A stretch of 64,000 nt of DNA from Paenibacillus bouchesdurhonensis (GTDB taxonomy: Bacteria; Bacillota; Bacilli; Paenibacillales; Paenibacillaceae), in contig NZ_LT732548.1 of assembly GCF_900155685.1 (NCBI RefSeq), positions 2,631,019-2,695,018 on the forward strand. Reading direction: 5' to 3'. Shown in pieces: positions 36,255-45,321 of the stretch. How positions within the stretch are numbered: position 1 is the stretch's first letter; each line of letters begins with the position of its first letter. Position numbers and translations under genes: made by a program. The notes beneath the pieces are model-generated. The model was not told the DNA's origin. It was given only the letters and a program-made list of their open reading frames with translations, and did no database searches.

Positions 36255-37859
36255 TCATTCCTCCTTTTGCTTTTCCCAGCCGCGCGCATTATTCTTCTGG
36301 CGCTTCTCGTTATGCGTTGAGAGTATAGGGCGGTTCTGCATCGCCCACCAAGGTGCACGGAAAATTGTATCGTTCAGATCCGCTTTGACAAGCGGGGTGA
36401 AAGGTGACAAGTAAGGTATTCCGAAAGATTTGAGATTAAGCAAATGGATATAGAGAATGATTAATCCACAGGTGATTCCGAACAGACCCAAAATGGAGGC
36501 CAAAGCCATTATCGGAAAGCGGAGCAGTCGTATAGACAGCCCGAGATCAAAATGGGGGATAATAAAAGAGGCAATCCCGGTCAGCGAGACAATGATGACC
36601 ATGGCTGCTGAGACGATCCCCGCCTGAACCGCTGCGGTGCCGATAATAAGCGCTCCAATAATCGATACTGCCTGGCCGATGGACTTGGGAATGCGTATCG
36701 AAGCTTCCCGTAGAGCTTCGAAGGCAAGCTCCATGATAAAGGCTTCGACAAAGGCGGGAAAGGGCACGATTTCTCTAGCCGCAGCGATGGTCATTAACAA
36801 TTTGTAAGGAATCATTTCCGGATGAAAAGTCGTAATTGCGATGTATAAAGATGGCAGCAGCAGAGAAACGATGAGAAACAGGTAGCGAATCCAGCGAATC
36901 CACGTTGCCGCGATGTAACGCTGATAATAATCTTCTGCGGTCTGCATCAGCATGGCCAGAGTAACCGGAGCAATAATCGCAGAGGGGCTACCGTCCACGA
37001 TGATGGATACACGCCCTTCAAGCAGTGAGGCGCTGACGATATCGGGCCGCTCAGTATATTCCACTTGCGGAAAAGGGGAGAAGGGGGAGTCTTCGATCGT
37101 TTCCTCTAAGGTCGAGGAGCCTACGACACCGTCGATTTCCAGATAGGATAACCTTCTTTTAAGTTCCCGGACAAGCTCAGGTTTGCAGACGCCATCGATA
37201 TAAGCAATGATGATTCTTGTATTCGTTTCCGTGCCCATCGTAATTTCTTCCGTCTTAAAATTTTTGCTCTTTAATCTTCTGCGCACCATGGTCAGATTCG
37301 TCTCAAGACTCTCGATAAAGGCTTCCCTTGGTCCGCGAATGACCGATTCATTCGGAGCTTCTTCGATCGCTCTGGTAGAGAACGAGGAGACGGAAGGAAA
37401 GGTCATAATCCTAGGTTCTCCATCAATAATTAACGCTATTCCTGAGCTGAGGACGGTGGAAATGGCTTGATTGCTATCTGTGATGATTTGAATCTCGGAT
37501 ACGGATATCGCTTTTTCCTCAAACAGAAAGCGGATCAGATCACCATCCTTGGATGGGTCATAATTCAGCAGGCCGCGCATGATGACATCTTGGATCGTCG
37601 TCTGGTCGGCCATGCCTCTTAGATAAATTAATGTGCAAGCTTGTCCAGTGCTGATTGAGAATTGGCGGTATACGACATCCGAGCAATTTTCAAGCTCTTG
37701 CTTGATCCATGGCAAACGCCATCCGAGCTGTTCTTGTTCAGTGAAAGGAGGGGGATTGTCAAGGGAATACGGGCTGTTGGCGGATGACGCATTTTTCGAT
37801 TCAGAAATATTAGCCGAATTTTTAGATGGTTTGCGCAATATTCTTCTCCATAACGGCAT
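36255..37859 (-). CDS. Spore germinant receptor, A-type subunit (GerAA/GerKA family)
   Basis: This 534-residue protein has a large hydrophilic N-terminal domain (about 1-290, two-lobed in known structures), then four to five membrane helices (about 290-470) and a short C-terminal tail. Landmarks include VVYRQFSIS, DGVCKPELV near 235, FPQVEYTERPD, and PFPAFVEAFIMEL in the membrane part. It is the first gene of the operon. The ATG at 37859 follows AAAGGAGG; an in-frame ATG at 37901 would encode the ribosome site itself. Expression in the forespore under SigG is expected for the family. Confidence 0.92.
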   Translation of the reverse strand: MPLWRRILRKPSKNSANISESKNASSANSPYSLDNPPPFTEQEQLGWRLPWIKQELENCSDVVYRQFSISTGQACTLIYLRGMADQTTIQDVIMRGLLNYDPSKDGDLIRFLFEEKAISVSEIQIITDSNQAISTVLSSGIALIIDGEPRIMTFPSVSSFSTRAIEEAPNESVIRGPREAFIESLETNLTMVRRRLKSKNFKTEEITMGTETNTRIIIAYIDGVCKPELVRELKRRLSYLEIDGVVGSSTLEETIEDSPFSPFPQVEYTERPDIVSASLLEGRVSIIVDGSPSAIIAPVTLAMLMQTAEDYYQRYIAATWIRWIRYLFLIVSLLLPSLYIAITTFHPEMIPYKLLMTIAAAREIVPFPAFVEAFIMELAFEALREASIRIPKSIGQAVSIIGALIIGTAAVQAGIVSAAMVIIVSLTGIASFIIPHFDLGLSIRLLRFPIMALASILGLFGITCGLIILYIHLLNLKSFGIPYLSPFTPLVKADLNDTIFRAPWWAMQNRPILSTHNEKRQKNNARGWEKQKEE

Positions 37860-37894
37860 CTCGCTTATTCCTCCTTTCGAATCTGCAGGTAATA

Positions 37895-37926
37895 TAAACA
37901 TTTACTTACCCCTGATTTTTTATTCC
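37895..37926 (-). promoter_or_regulatory. Possible forespore (SigG-type) promoter of the ger operon
   Basis: On the minus strand GGAATA (37921-37926) and AATGTTTA (37895-37902) are 18 bases apart. These are partial matches to SigG -35 and -10 elements, in the right place. The match is weak. Confidence 0.3.
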
Positions 37927-38103
37927 AGAAATAGCTTTGTTTCGGCCATATCGCTATTTGGCACGGGTGACATTTGCCGAATCGTCCCCTTTCTTATTAC
38001 TGACAGTACGATATTTTTATAACCGTACATTGTTCGCAAGAACAGTTTCCATTAAAGTAAGGATAGCTGGCAGCAGCAATGTCATCTTATCTGGAGGCTG
38101 TAT

Positions 38104-38937
38104 ATGCGGATGTCGTATAAACAAATCAAATGGCTGATTCTTATTATTCCTACTATCACAATTGGACTGTGGGAGTATATTCGTCATGAATATTTGCTTG
38201 CCTATATTTCGATGGAGCTTGGAAATTGGCTAACTCCAGCCATCGTATTTTTGGTGTCTATTCTTTTGTTGACTCAGCTATTCAGAAAAATGGAGCTTAT
38301 TCAAAAGGAATTAAACGAAGCTAAAGCGCTTAAAGCGGCACTGGAGGAGCGTGAAAAAATAGCTAGGGAGATTCATGACGGCATAGCCCAGTCTTTGTTC
38401 CTTCTAAATACGCAGATCAATAAAATAGAGCAGGTGCAGGTTTCCGACAAAATCACGTTCGAGAAATTGAAAAAGAATATTTATCGGATGAATACCGATG
38501 CAAGACAAGCGATCGCGAATTTGCGCTATCCGGTGACCCCCGAATCCATATCCTGGATGCAAGGCATCAGCAGTATACTGGAGGAGCTGGAGAGGGAGTC
38601 CAATTTGAAATCCCGAGTTAACTGGGACATCCCGGAGGAGCTGCTTTCGGCACGGGACAAGATCGAGCTGTTTGCGCTGATACGCGAGTCGCTCTTTAAT
38701 ATTCGCAAGCATGCAAATGCGTCCGAGGTTCAAATTGAAGGCCATATTGCGGACAAGGGGTGGCAATGTCTCATCATGGATGATGGAGTTGGTTTTGATC
38801 GGGGGGAACAACTTAGCAGTGACCGGTATGGCATTAAAATGATGCAGGATCGTGCGGCAGCCATGGACTGGTATTTCAATATTGAAAGAGTCGCTGCGCA
38901 AACGATCGTTATGATTCGCAAGGAGAAAACGATGTGA
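38104..38937 (+). CDS. NarL-type sensor histidine kinase without adjacent regulator
   Basis: This 277-residue kinase has two N-terminal helices (about 9-25 and 40-58), a short coiled linker, and a HisKA_3 dimerisation domain with the phospho-acceptor His in EREKIAREIHDGIAQS (about residue 91). The HATPase domain has DDGVGFD and YGIKMMQDRAAAM. There is essentially no extracellular sensor, as in LiaS/DesK-like intramembrane sensors. Kinases of this class normally lie directly before a LuxR-type response regulator. Here the following DNA holds only a scrap of another gene, so the partner is lost or elsewhere. GGAGG is seven bases upstream of the start. Confidence 0.9.
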   Translation: MRMSYKQIKWLILIIPTITIGLWEYIRHEYLLAYISMELGNWLTPAIVFLVSILLLTQLFRKMELIQKELNEAKALKAALEEREKIAREIHDGIAQSLFLLNTQINKIEQVQVSDKITFEKLKKNIYRMNTDARQAIANLRYPVTPESISWMQGISSILEELERESNLKSRVNWDIPEELLSARDKIELFALIRESLFNIRKHANASEVQIEGHIADKGWQCLIMDDGVGFDRGEQLSSDRYGIKMMQDRAAAMDWYFNIERVAAQTIVMIRKEKTM

Positions 38938-38982
38938 CGAAGGGCAACTTGCGTGGAATTCTCCCAATTTCTTTAGCCATAA

Positions 38983-39138
<156 letters not shown>

Positions 39139-39161
39139 CTCCACAACATCAAAGTATTATC

Positions 39162-39204
39162 TTGACGATATTTATCTAAGGACATATAATGAGAACGATT
39201 ATCA
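39162..39204 (+). promoter_or_regulatory. Iron-regulated promoter with Fur box
   Basis: TTGACG (39162-39167) and TATAAT (39185-39190) have ideal 17-base spacing. Directly overlapping the -10 end is TGAGAACGATTATCA (39190-39204), matching the 7-1-7 Fur consensus TGATAATnATTATCA at all but two positions. Fur-Fe2+ bound here would block the promoter. Confidence 0.85.
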
Positions 39205-39294
39205 ATATCAATGAATATTGAGTCAAAGGATTAGACGGCTTCTAGTCAACGATAAGTAATCACTAGCGATATTAAGAAGAGGAGATTAATAGAG

Positions 39295-40320
39295 ATGAGA
39301 AACCATCAAGTACGTAGATTCGGTTATGCTATGATCATTATTTTACTGTTGGGCATGCTGTCCGCTTGCGGGAAAAATACGGTAGCTGATCCTGTATCCA
39401 GCTCAGGCTCTGATGTTAGCGCCGGGAATGTTGCTAATTTGGAATCGGCCAATTCTGCGAACAGCAGCAATAATGCCGATCATACTGGAACAATTACATA
39501 TGAAGCGGCGAACGGCGAGGTGGAAATACCGCGGAATCCGCAGCGTGTCGTCGTATTGGCGGATAGTTATGTAGGCTACTTCCTTGCGCTGGGGATCGAG
39601 CCTGTCGGCGTATCGCAGCATGTATTGAGCAATCCATATTTCAAAGGTCATTTGGACGGGATTGAAAATTTGGGGGACGGGAAATCAGTGGAGAAAATAT
39701 TGGAGCTGCAGCCTGATTTAATTATCGAATTTGCCGCTGCGGATACAGCACATATTGATAATCTATCCAAAATCGCCCCGACAGTTGGCGTGGAATATGG
39801 TAAGCTTCCGTTAAGGGAACAATTGCTGGAATTCGGTAAAATGATCGGCAAAGAGGATGAAGCGAAGAAATGGATTTCCAAATGGGAGCAGTTGATCGCT
39901 GATAATGAACCAAAAGTGAAAGCTGCTGTGGGGGATCAAACGATTTCTATTTTACAGCCTTATTCCAAAGGAATATACGCCTTCGGCCATAATTATGCCA
40001 GAGGCGGGGAAATCATTTATGGCGAGTTTCAGCTAAAAGCGCCTGAGCTTCTCCAGAAGGAGGCGATTGACAGCGGCACAGGGTGGGCCAGCATATCGCT
40101 GGAGGTGCTGCCTGAATATGCAGGGGACTTTATATTCACCAGCCCATGGTCGGGGGACGATGCTAACCCTGATGTTGTATTTGAAAGTACGATTTGGAAG
40201 GATCTCCCGGCTGTCAAAAATAATCGTGTGTTTCCGCTTGATGCTGCGGGCTCATATTTCAACGATCCGATTTCTTTAGAAGCACAATTGGAGTTCATTG
40301 TCGAAAGCTTAACCCAATAA
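39295..40320 (+). CDS. Siderophore ABC importer, substrate-binding lipoprotein
   Basis: This 341-residue TroA-like/FhuD-type binding protein has signal and lipobox LSACG and a Ser/Asn-rich linker (about 30-60). The characteristic start of the mature fold follows (GEVEIPRNPQRVVVLADSYVGYFLALG) together with LQPDLIIEFAA. It should capture a ferric siderophore outside the cell and pass it to the two FecCD-type permeases encoded next. The organisation resembles Bacillus YfiY-YfiZ-YfhA (schizokinen/arthrobactin type), but the ligand is not determinable. It is controlled by the Fur box upstream. The ribosome site is GAGGAG. Confidence 0.92.
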   Translation: MRNHQVRRFGYAMIIILLLGMLSACGKNTVADPVSSSGSDVSAGNVANLESANSANSSNNADHTGTITYEAANGEVEIPRNPQRVVVLADSYVGYFLALGIEPVGVSQHVLSNPYFKGHLDGIENLGDGKSVEKILELQPDLIIEFAAADTAHIDNLSKIAPTVGVEYGKLPLREQLLEFGKMIGKEDEAKKWISKWEQLIADNEPKVKAAVGDQTISILQPYSKGIYAFGHNYARGGEIIYGEFQLKAPELLQKEAIDSGTGWASISLEVLPEYAGDFIFTSPWSGDDANPDVVFESTIWKDLPAVKNNRVFPLDAAGSYFNDPISLEAQLEFIVESLTQ

Positions 40321-40378
40321 TCATTAATTCCATGAATCGAGCTTACCGATTCGAGCTGAAGGATGAGGAGAACTTAGT

Positions 40379-41434
40379 ATGACAGAGTTGTTGGAAGGTA
40401 CAAAGACGGAGGAGCGTTTACCCGCATCGAAGCGGCGGACAAGACCCATGGTCACTTCCTTTATCTTATTAGGGGGGATAGCGGCTCTCCTATTTGGAAT
40501 TGCGTTGTCTGTCTCCTTTGGTGCGGCGGACATTGAGTTCCTTACCGTCTGGGAAGCGGTGTTTCGCTTTAATCCAGAGCTGACCCAGCACCAGATCATT
40601 CAAGAACTGCGACTGCCCCGTGTGCTTGGCGGAGCGATGGTTGGCGCGAGCTTCGCCGTCGCGGGCGCGCTCATGCAGGGAATGACCCGAAATCCAATGG
40701 CGGATTCCGGGCTGCTTGGGCTTAATGCGGGGGCGGGCTTCGCGTTGGCGCTGTGCTTTGCATTTTTTCCAGGATTATCATTTAATCTGCTCATTTTGTA
40801 TTCCTTCCTGGGTGCTGGAGTGGGTGCCGGGCTTGTATTCGGGATCAGTTCTCTGGCGAAAGGGGGACTGACTCCGGTTCGTCTCGTATTAGCCGGGGCG
40901 GCTGTCAGCGCATTGCTAGTAGCTTTAAGCGAAGGGGTAGCGTTGTATTTTCGCATCGGGCAGGATCTGGCATTTTGGTCGGCAGGCGGTGTTGCCGGAA
41001 CGAAGTGGTTCCAGTTGAAAATTATTTTTCCCTGGGTAGGAGGAGCCATTCTCGGTGCGATGATACTCTCCAGATCAATTACGATGTTAAGTCTTGGAGA
41101 AGAGGTGGCTGTCGGACTAGGACAACGTACTGGGCTTGTTAAGCTGGCAGGAACGGTTATCGTGCTCATTTTGGCTGGTTCAGCGGTAGCGGTTGTCGGT
41201 TCCGTCGGCTTTGTGGGACTTATTATTCCGCATTTAACCCGGTTTCTTGTTGGAGTGGATTATCGCTCAATCATACCTTGCTCAGCGATTTTGGGCAGTC
41301 TGCTTGTCGTCTTTGCCGACCTTGCGGCGAGAATGATCAACCCACCATTCGAAACGCCGATTGGGGCGCTCATCGCCCTGATTGGCGTGCCATTCTTCCT
41401 CTATCTTGCGCGTAAAGAGAGGAGGGAGCTATAG
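40379..41434 (+). CDS. Siderophore ABC importer, FecCD-type permease 1
   Basis: This 351-residue permease has nine to ten helices. Family motifs are RLPRVLGGAMVGASFAVAGALMQGMTRNPMADSGLLG and, near the C-terminus, GFVGLIIPHLTR (coupling helix region). It forms the channel with the next gene's product. An extended charged N-terminus (about 25 residues) precedes the first helix. GAGGAG is nine bases upstream. The stop is directly adjacent to the next start codon, so the subunits are co-translated. Confidence 0.93.
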   Translation: MTELLEGTKTEERLPASKRRTRPMVTSFILLGGIAALLFGIALSVSFGAADIEFLTVWEAVFRFNPELTQHQIIQELRLPRVLGGAMVGASFAVAGALMQGMTRNPMADSGLLGLNAGAGFALALCFAFFPGLSFNLLILYSFLGAGVGAGLVFGISSLAKGGLTPVRLVLAGAAVSALLVALSEGVALYFRIGQDLAFWSAGGVAGTKWFQLKIIFPWVGGAILGAMILSRSITMLSLGEEVAVGLGQRTGLVKLAGTVIVLILAGSAVAVVGSVGFVGLIIPHLTRFLVGVDYRSIIPCSAILGSLLVVFADLAARMINPPFETPIGALIALIGVPFFLYLARKERREL

Positions 41435-42475
41435 ATGGAACCCGTTCAAGCAGTGTCTTCATCTTCGAACAAACGGAGAATGAAGCGCGGGGTTGTTGTG
41501 ATGACGATTTTGGGCATTTTAATTATTTGTGCTTTTATTGTGAGTATGAATACGGGATATATCCGTTTGTCGCCGCTTGATGTAGTCAAAACGCTATTTG
41601 GCATGGGAACGGAAAAGCAGTCGCTTATCTTGTTTCAATTTCGGCTTCCGCGCATCGTCATTTCCGTGCTGATCGGTGCAGGACTAGCTGTATCGGGCTG
41701 TATTTTGCAAGGGATTTCTCGCAATGCGCTGGCTGATCCGGGCATTCTTGGCATTAATGCTGGCGCCGGGCTTATGGTGATGCTGTATGTTTCTTTCTTT
41801 CCGGCGACGTCAGCTGGTTCCATATTTCTGCTTCCTGTGCTGGCGCTAGTTGGTGCTGGATTCACCGCCGCACTGATTTATGTGCTGTCTTATAAGCGGA
41901 ATGAAGGAATATCGCCGACAAGGCTCATTCTTACGGGAATTGGTGTAGCCGCCGGGATTAGCGCGGCAATGATCGTACTGACGCTGAAGCTCGATCCGAA
42001 TAAGTATCAGTTTGTTGCGACTTGGCTGGCGGGAAGTATTTGGGGTTCCAACTGGAAATTTGTACTTGCGCTGCTGCCGTGGATCATTATACTTCTTCCG
42101 TATGTATTCTATAAAGCCCGGGTCATGAACGTGCTGAATCTTGGCGAGAACACGGCAACAGGACTTGGCGCACCTGTAGAGAAAGAGCGTCTGCTGCTGC
42201 TTGCCGCGGCGGTTGGCTTGGCAGGCTCCTCCGTTGCGGTGAGCGGCGGGATTGGCTTTGTCGGTCTGATAGGACCTCATCTGGCAAGGAGGCTTGTTGG
42301 CCCTAAGCACCAACTGCTATTGCCGACATCGGCTTTGATAGGGGCGCTGCTGGTTATTGTTGCCGATACGATTGGCCGCTGGATATTGCAGCCCTCGGAA
42401 ATTCCGACGGGAATTGTCGTGTCGGTCATTGGCGCACCATATTTTCTCTATTTGCTCTCAAAAACAAAGGTATAG
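41435..42475 (+). CDS. Siderophore ABC importer, FecCD-type permease 2
   Basis: This 346-residue permease is homologous to permease 1, with RLPRIVISVLIGAGLAVSGCILQGISRNALADPGILG and GFVGLIGPHLARRLVG. It starts immediately after the preceding stop, with GGAGGGAG upstream. No ATPase gene follows: the operon ends at a terminator, so the importer must borrow a shared ATPase, as YfiYZ-YfhA and Feu systems borrow YusV in Bacillus subtilis. Confidence 0.93.
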   Translation: MEPVQAVSSSSNKRRMKRGVVVMTILGILIICAFIVSMNTGYIRLSPLDVVKTLFGMGTEKQSLILFQFRLPRIVISVLIGAGLAVSGCILQGISRNALADPGILGINAGAGLMVMLYVSFFPATSAGSIFLLPVLALVGAGFTAALIYVLSYKRNEGISPTRLILTGIGVAAGISAAMIVLTLKLDPNKYQFVATWLAGSIWGSNWKFVLALLPWIIILLPYVFYKARVMNVLNLGENTATGLGAPVEKERLLLLAAAVGLAGSSVAVSGGIGFVGLIGPHLARRLVGPKHQLLLPTSALIGALLVIVADTIGRWILQPSEIPTGIVVSVIGAPYFLYLLSKTKV

Positions 42476-42479
42476 CAAT

Positions 42480-42527
42480 AAAGCTGTGACGAACTGCAAA
42501 TCCGGCAGGGGTCGCAGCTTTTTTAAC
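42480..42527 (+). terminator. Terminator after the siderophore operon
   Basis: AAGCTGTGAC pairs with GTCGCAGCTT (one wobble) and is followed by TTTT. Confidence 0.75.
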
Positions 42528-42614
42528 GGGAAAATCGCCAATGCAAACGAAGGCTTTTTATTTTGGGGAAATACCTCTTGATTAATTATGGGAAAACAGG
42601 TATATTACAAAGGC

Positions 42615-42662
42615 GCACTATATTTAGTGTGGCTAGGTGGTCGTATACACCATATATAGTGT
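42615..42662 (+). promoter_or_regulatory. Two NrdR boxes upstream of nrdIEF
   Basis: GCACTATATTTAGTGT (42615-42630) matches the NrdR consensus ACACWATATWTAGTGT at 15 of 16 positions. ACACCATATATAGTGT (42647-42662) matches at 15 of 16. Their starts are 32 bases apart, three helical turns, the spacing known for tandem NrdR boxes. NrdR with ATP/dATP represses ribonucleotide reductase genes. Confidence 0.92.
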
Positions 42663-42755
42663 GAAAGATGATGGATAAGAATGACTCTAATTAAGAAGGA
42701 TGCTGCCGATGGCTCATCTCCTGGGATGGGCTATTTGTTTACGGGAGGGAAAGCA

Positions 42756-43166
42756 ATGCTCATTGTCTACGACTCGAAGACGGGAAACGTTAAGCGATTC
42801 GTCGGTAAACTGGATGTAGAGCATGTCCAGATTCAAGAGGGCTTGGTCGTTGACCAGCCATTTGTACTCATTACATACACGACGGGATTTGGCCAAGTGC
42901 CACAGTCGACCCTGAAATTTCTGGAGGACAATGGCGAACTGCTTCAGGGCGTTGCCTCGAGCGGCAACACGAATTGGGGCGTCCGTTACGGACTTGCCGG
43001 AGATCAGGTGGCGGAAATGTACTCCGTCCCTTTATTAATGAAATTCGAACTCAGCGGCACCAAGAAGGATGTCGAGCGATTTAAACAGGAGGTTAAGCAA
43101 ATTGTCTACACTTACTCAAACTCAAACCGTCACGCAAACGCAAATTCCCAATTGGATACAGCTTAA
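42756..43166 (+). CDS. nrdI: NrdI flavodoxin-like protein
   Basis: This 136-residue flavodoxin supplies superoxide/peroxide to assemble the dimanganese-tyrosyl radical in NrdF. Motifs are YDSKTGNVKRFV (FMN phosphate loop), TYTTGFGQVP and SGNTNWG. The ATG at 42756 has GGGAGGG seven bases upstream; an in-frame ATG at 42681 would lie just after the NrdR box and lacks conservation. Its 3' end overlaps nrdE by about 65 bases in another frame. Confidence 0.93.
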   Translation: MLIVYDSKTGNVKRFVGKLDVEHVQIQEGLVVDQPFVLITYTTGFGQVPQSTLKFLEDNGELLQGVASSGNTNWGVRYGLAGDQVAEMYSVPLLMKFELSGTKKDVERFKQEVKQIVYTYSNSNRHANANSQLDTA

Positions 43167-45231
43167 TAATGAAATCATGGTGCAAAAGGACGGGCAATTC
43201 CAGTTCCATAAAGACCTGGAGGCCGCTCGAAGCTATTTTGTTGATTACGTCAATCAGAATACGGTTTTCTTCCACGATCTTAAGGAGAAAATCGATTATT
43301 TAATAGAGCATCAATATTATGAAGAAGAGCTGTTCGCTAAATATGATTTTGCGGAAGTGAAGAAGCTATATGAAGCGTTATATGCTCGCAAGTTTCGATT
43401 CCCTTCATTTATGAGCGCTTTTAAATTCTATAATAACTACGCGATGAAGACGAATGACGGAACGAAGTTTCTGGAGCGCTACGAGGATCGGATTGCCGTT
43501 GCGGCATTGTTCCTTGGCGACGGCGACATTAAGAAAGCGAATGACTATGCGGATGTCCTGATTTCACAGGAATATCAGCCGGCTACGCCAACATTTCTGA
43601 ATGCGGGAAAAAAACGCCGCGGCGAACTGGTCAGCTGCTTTCTACTGGAAGTCGATGATTCGATGAACTCCATTGGGTTCGCGATCAATTCGGCGCTGCA
43701 GTTAAGTAAAATCGGGGGCGGGGTCAGCCTGAATCTCAGTAAAATTCGCGCGGCGAGCGAACAAATCAAAGGACTGGATGGCAAGGCAAGCGGCGTGCTG
43801 CCGGTAATGAAGCTGTTCGAGGATGCGTTCTCTTATGCGAACCAGCTAGGCCAGCGGGATGGCAGCGGAGTCGTCTATCTCAATTTGTTCCATGCGGATA
43901 TTCATGAATTTCTAGATACAAAGAAGATCAACAGCGACGAGAAAATCCGCATCAAAACCTTGTCTCTTGGCGTCGTTGCACCGAATAAATTCTTCGAGCT
44001 GGTGGAGCAGGATAAGGATATGTATTTGTTCTACCCGCATACCGTCTTTCAGGAATACGGCGTTCACCTGGATGATATGGATTTAACGGCCATGTATGAT
44101 GAGCTTGTGAATAACCCGAGAGTTCGCAAGAAGAAAATCGTAGCACGCGACCTGATCATCAAAATCGCGCAGACGCAAATGGAGTCCGGCTACCCTTATA
44201 TTATGTATGTAGATAACACAAATGAGCAGCATGCCTTGAAAGACATCGGGCGCGTCAAATTTTCGAACCTCTGCAGCGAAATTGCGCAGTTGAGCGAAGT
44301 GTCAACGATCAATGATTACGGGCAGGAGGATGTCATCAACCGCGATATTTCCTGTAATCTGGGATCATTGAACATTGTCAATGTGATGAAGAACCAGCGG
44401 ATGCAGGAAACCGTTCATTTGGCAATGGACGCACTGACCGAGGTTTCAGACCGTACTGAGCTGGAAATCGTGCCATCCGTGGCGAAAGCGAACCGGGAGC
44501 TGCATTCCGTCGGCCTTGGAGCAATGAACTTGCATGGATTCTTGGCACTGAACCATATTCCTTATGAGTCGAAGGAAGCGATCGACTTTGCAAGGACGTT
44601 CTTTATGATGCTGAACTATTACTCGATCGAGCGCTCCATGCTAATCGCCAAAGAGAGACAAGTAAAGTTCAAGGACTTTGAGCGCAGCGAATATGCGAGC
44701 GGGGCGTATTTCAAGCGCTATGAGGAGAATGACTATTCGCCGCGTACCGATAAGGTGAAGGCGCTGTTTGAGGGGCATCATATCCCTACTCGGGAGGACT
44801 GGCTGCTACTGAAAGAAGAGACGATGAAGCACGGGCTGTACCATGCTTATCGACTGGCCATCGCGCCAACGGGTTCGATATCGTATTTGCAGTCGTCAAC
44901 GGCTTCGATCGCACCGATTACGCAGCGCATTGAAGAGCGGGAGTACGGGGATTCCAAGACGATTTACCCGATGCCGTTCTTGAACGAGAGCAATTACTTC
45001 TTCTATAAAGAAGCTTATGATATGGATATGTTCAATCTGATCGATCTTGTAGCCGAGGTACAGGTGCATATCGACCAGGCAATTTCGACGATTCTGTACG
45101 TGAAGGATAACCTGACAACAAGAGATTTGGCGAAATACTATATTTATGCACAGAAAAAAGGGCTAAAGACGCTTTATTATACTCGTACGAGAAAAAGAAC
45201 GATCGAGGAGTGCATCAGCTGCGTTATTTAA
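43102..45231 (+). CDS. nrdE: Class Ib ribonucleoside-diphosphate reductase, alpha subunit
   Basis: This ~709-residue catalytic subunit reduces ribonucleoside diphosphates to deoxy forms. It has active-site Cys in LVSCFLLEVDDS and RDISCNLGSLNIVNV, and a C-terminal Cys pair in EECISCVI that shuttles electrons from NrdH/thioredoxin. It lacks an ATP cone, as class Ib enzymes do. The likely start is TTG at 43102, nine bases after AGGAGG; a GTG at 43069 lies before the ribosome site. The 5' end, with its Thr/Gln-rich stretch, is read inside nrdI. Confidence 0.94.
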   Translation: MSTLTQTQTVTQTQIPNWIQLNNEIMVQKDGQFQFHKDLEAARSYFVDYVNQNTVFFHDLKEKIDYLIEHQYYEEELFAKYDFAEVKKLYEALYARKFRFPSFMSAFKFYNNYAMKTNDGTKFLERYEDRIAVAALFLGDGDIKKANDYADVLISQEYQPATPTFLNAGKKRRGELVSCFLLEVDDSMNSIGFAINSALQLSKIGGGVSLNLSKIRAASEQIKGLDGKASGVLPVMKLFEDAFSYANQLGQRDGSGVVYLNLFHADIHEFLDTKKINSDEKIRIKTLSLGVVAPNKFFELVEQDKDMYLFYPHTVFQEYGVHLDDMDLTAMYDELVNNPRVRKKKIVARDLIIKIAQTQMESGYPYIMYVDNTNEQHALKDIGRVKFSNLCSEIAQLSEVSTINDYGQEDVINRDISCNLGSLNIVNVMKNQRMQETVHLAMDALTEVSDRTELEIVPSVAKANRELHSVGLGAMNLHGFLALNHIPYESKEAIDFARTFFMMLNYYSIERSMLIAKERQVKFKDFERSEYASGAYFKRYEENDYSPRTDKVKALFEGHHIPTREDWLLLKEETMKHGLYHAYRLAIAPTGSISYLQSSTASIAPITQRIEEREYGDSKTIYPMPFLNESNYFFYKEAYDMDMFNLIDLVAEVQVHIDQAISTILYVKDNLTTRDLAKYYIYAQKKGLKTLYYTRTRKRTIEECISCVI

Positions 45232-45321
45232 GCGGCAAAGCTGCTTTGATACAAGAAATTTAGCTAGTAATGGCTAGTGCGGTGAGTGAAGCTGCTCGCA
45301 GAATACAGGAGGAAAGATAGA

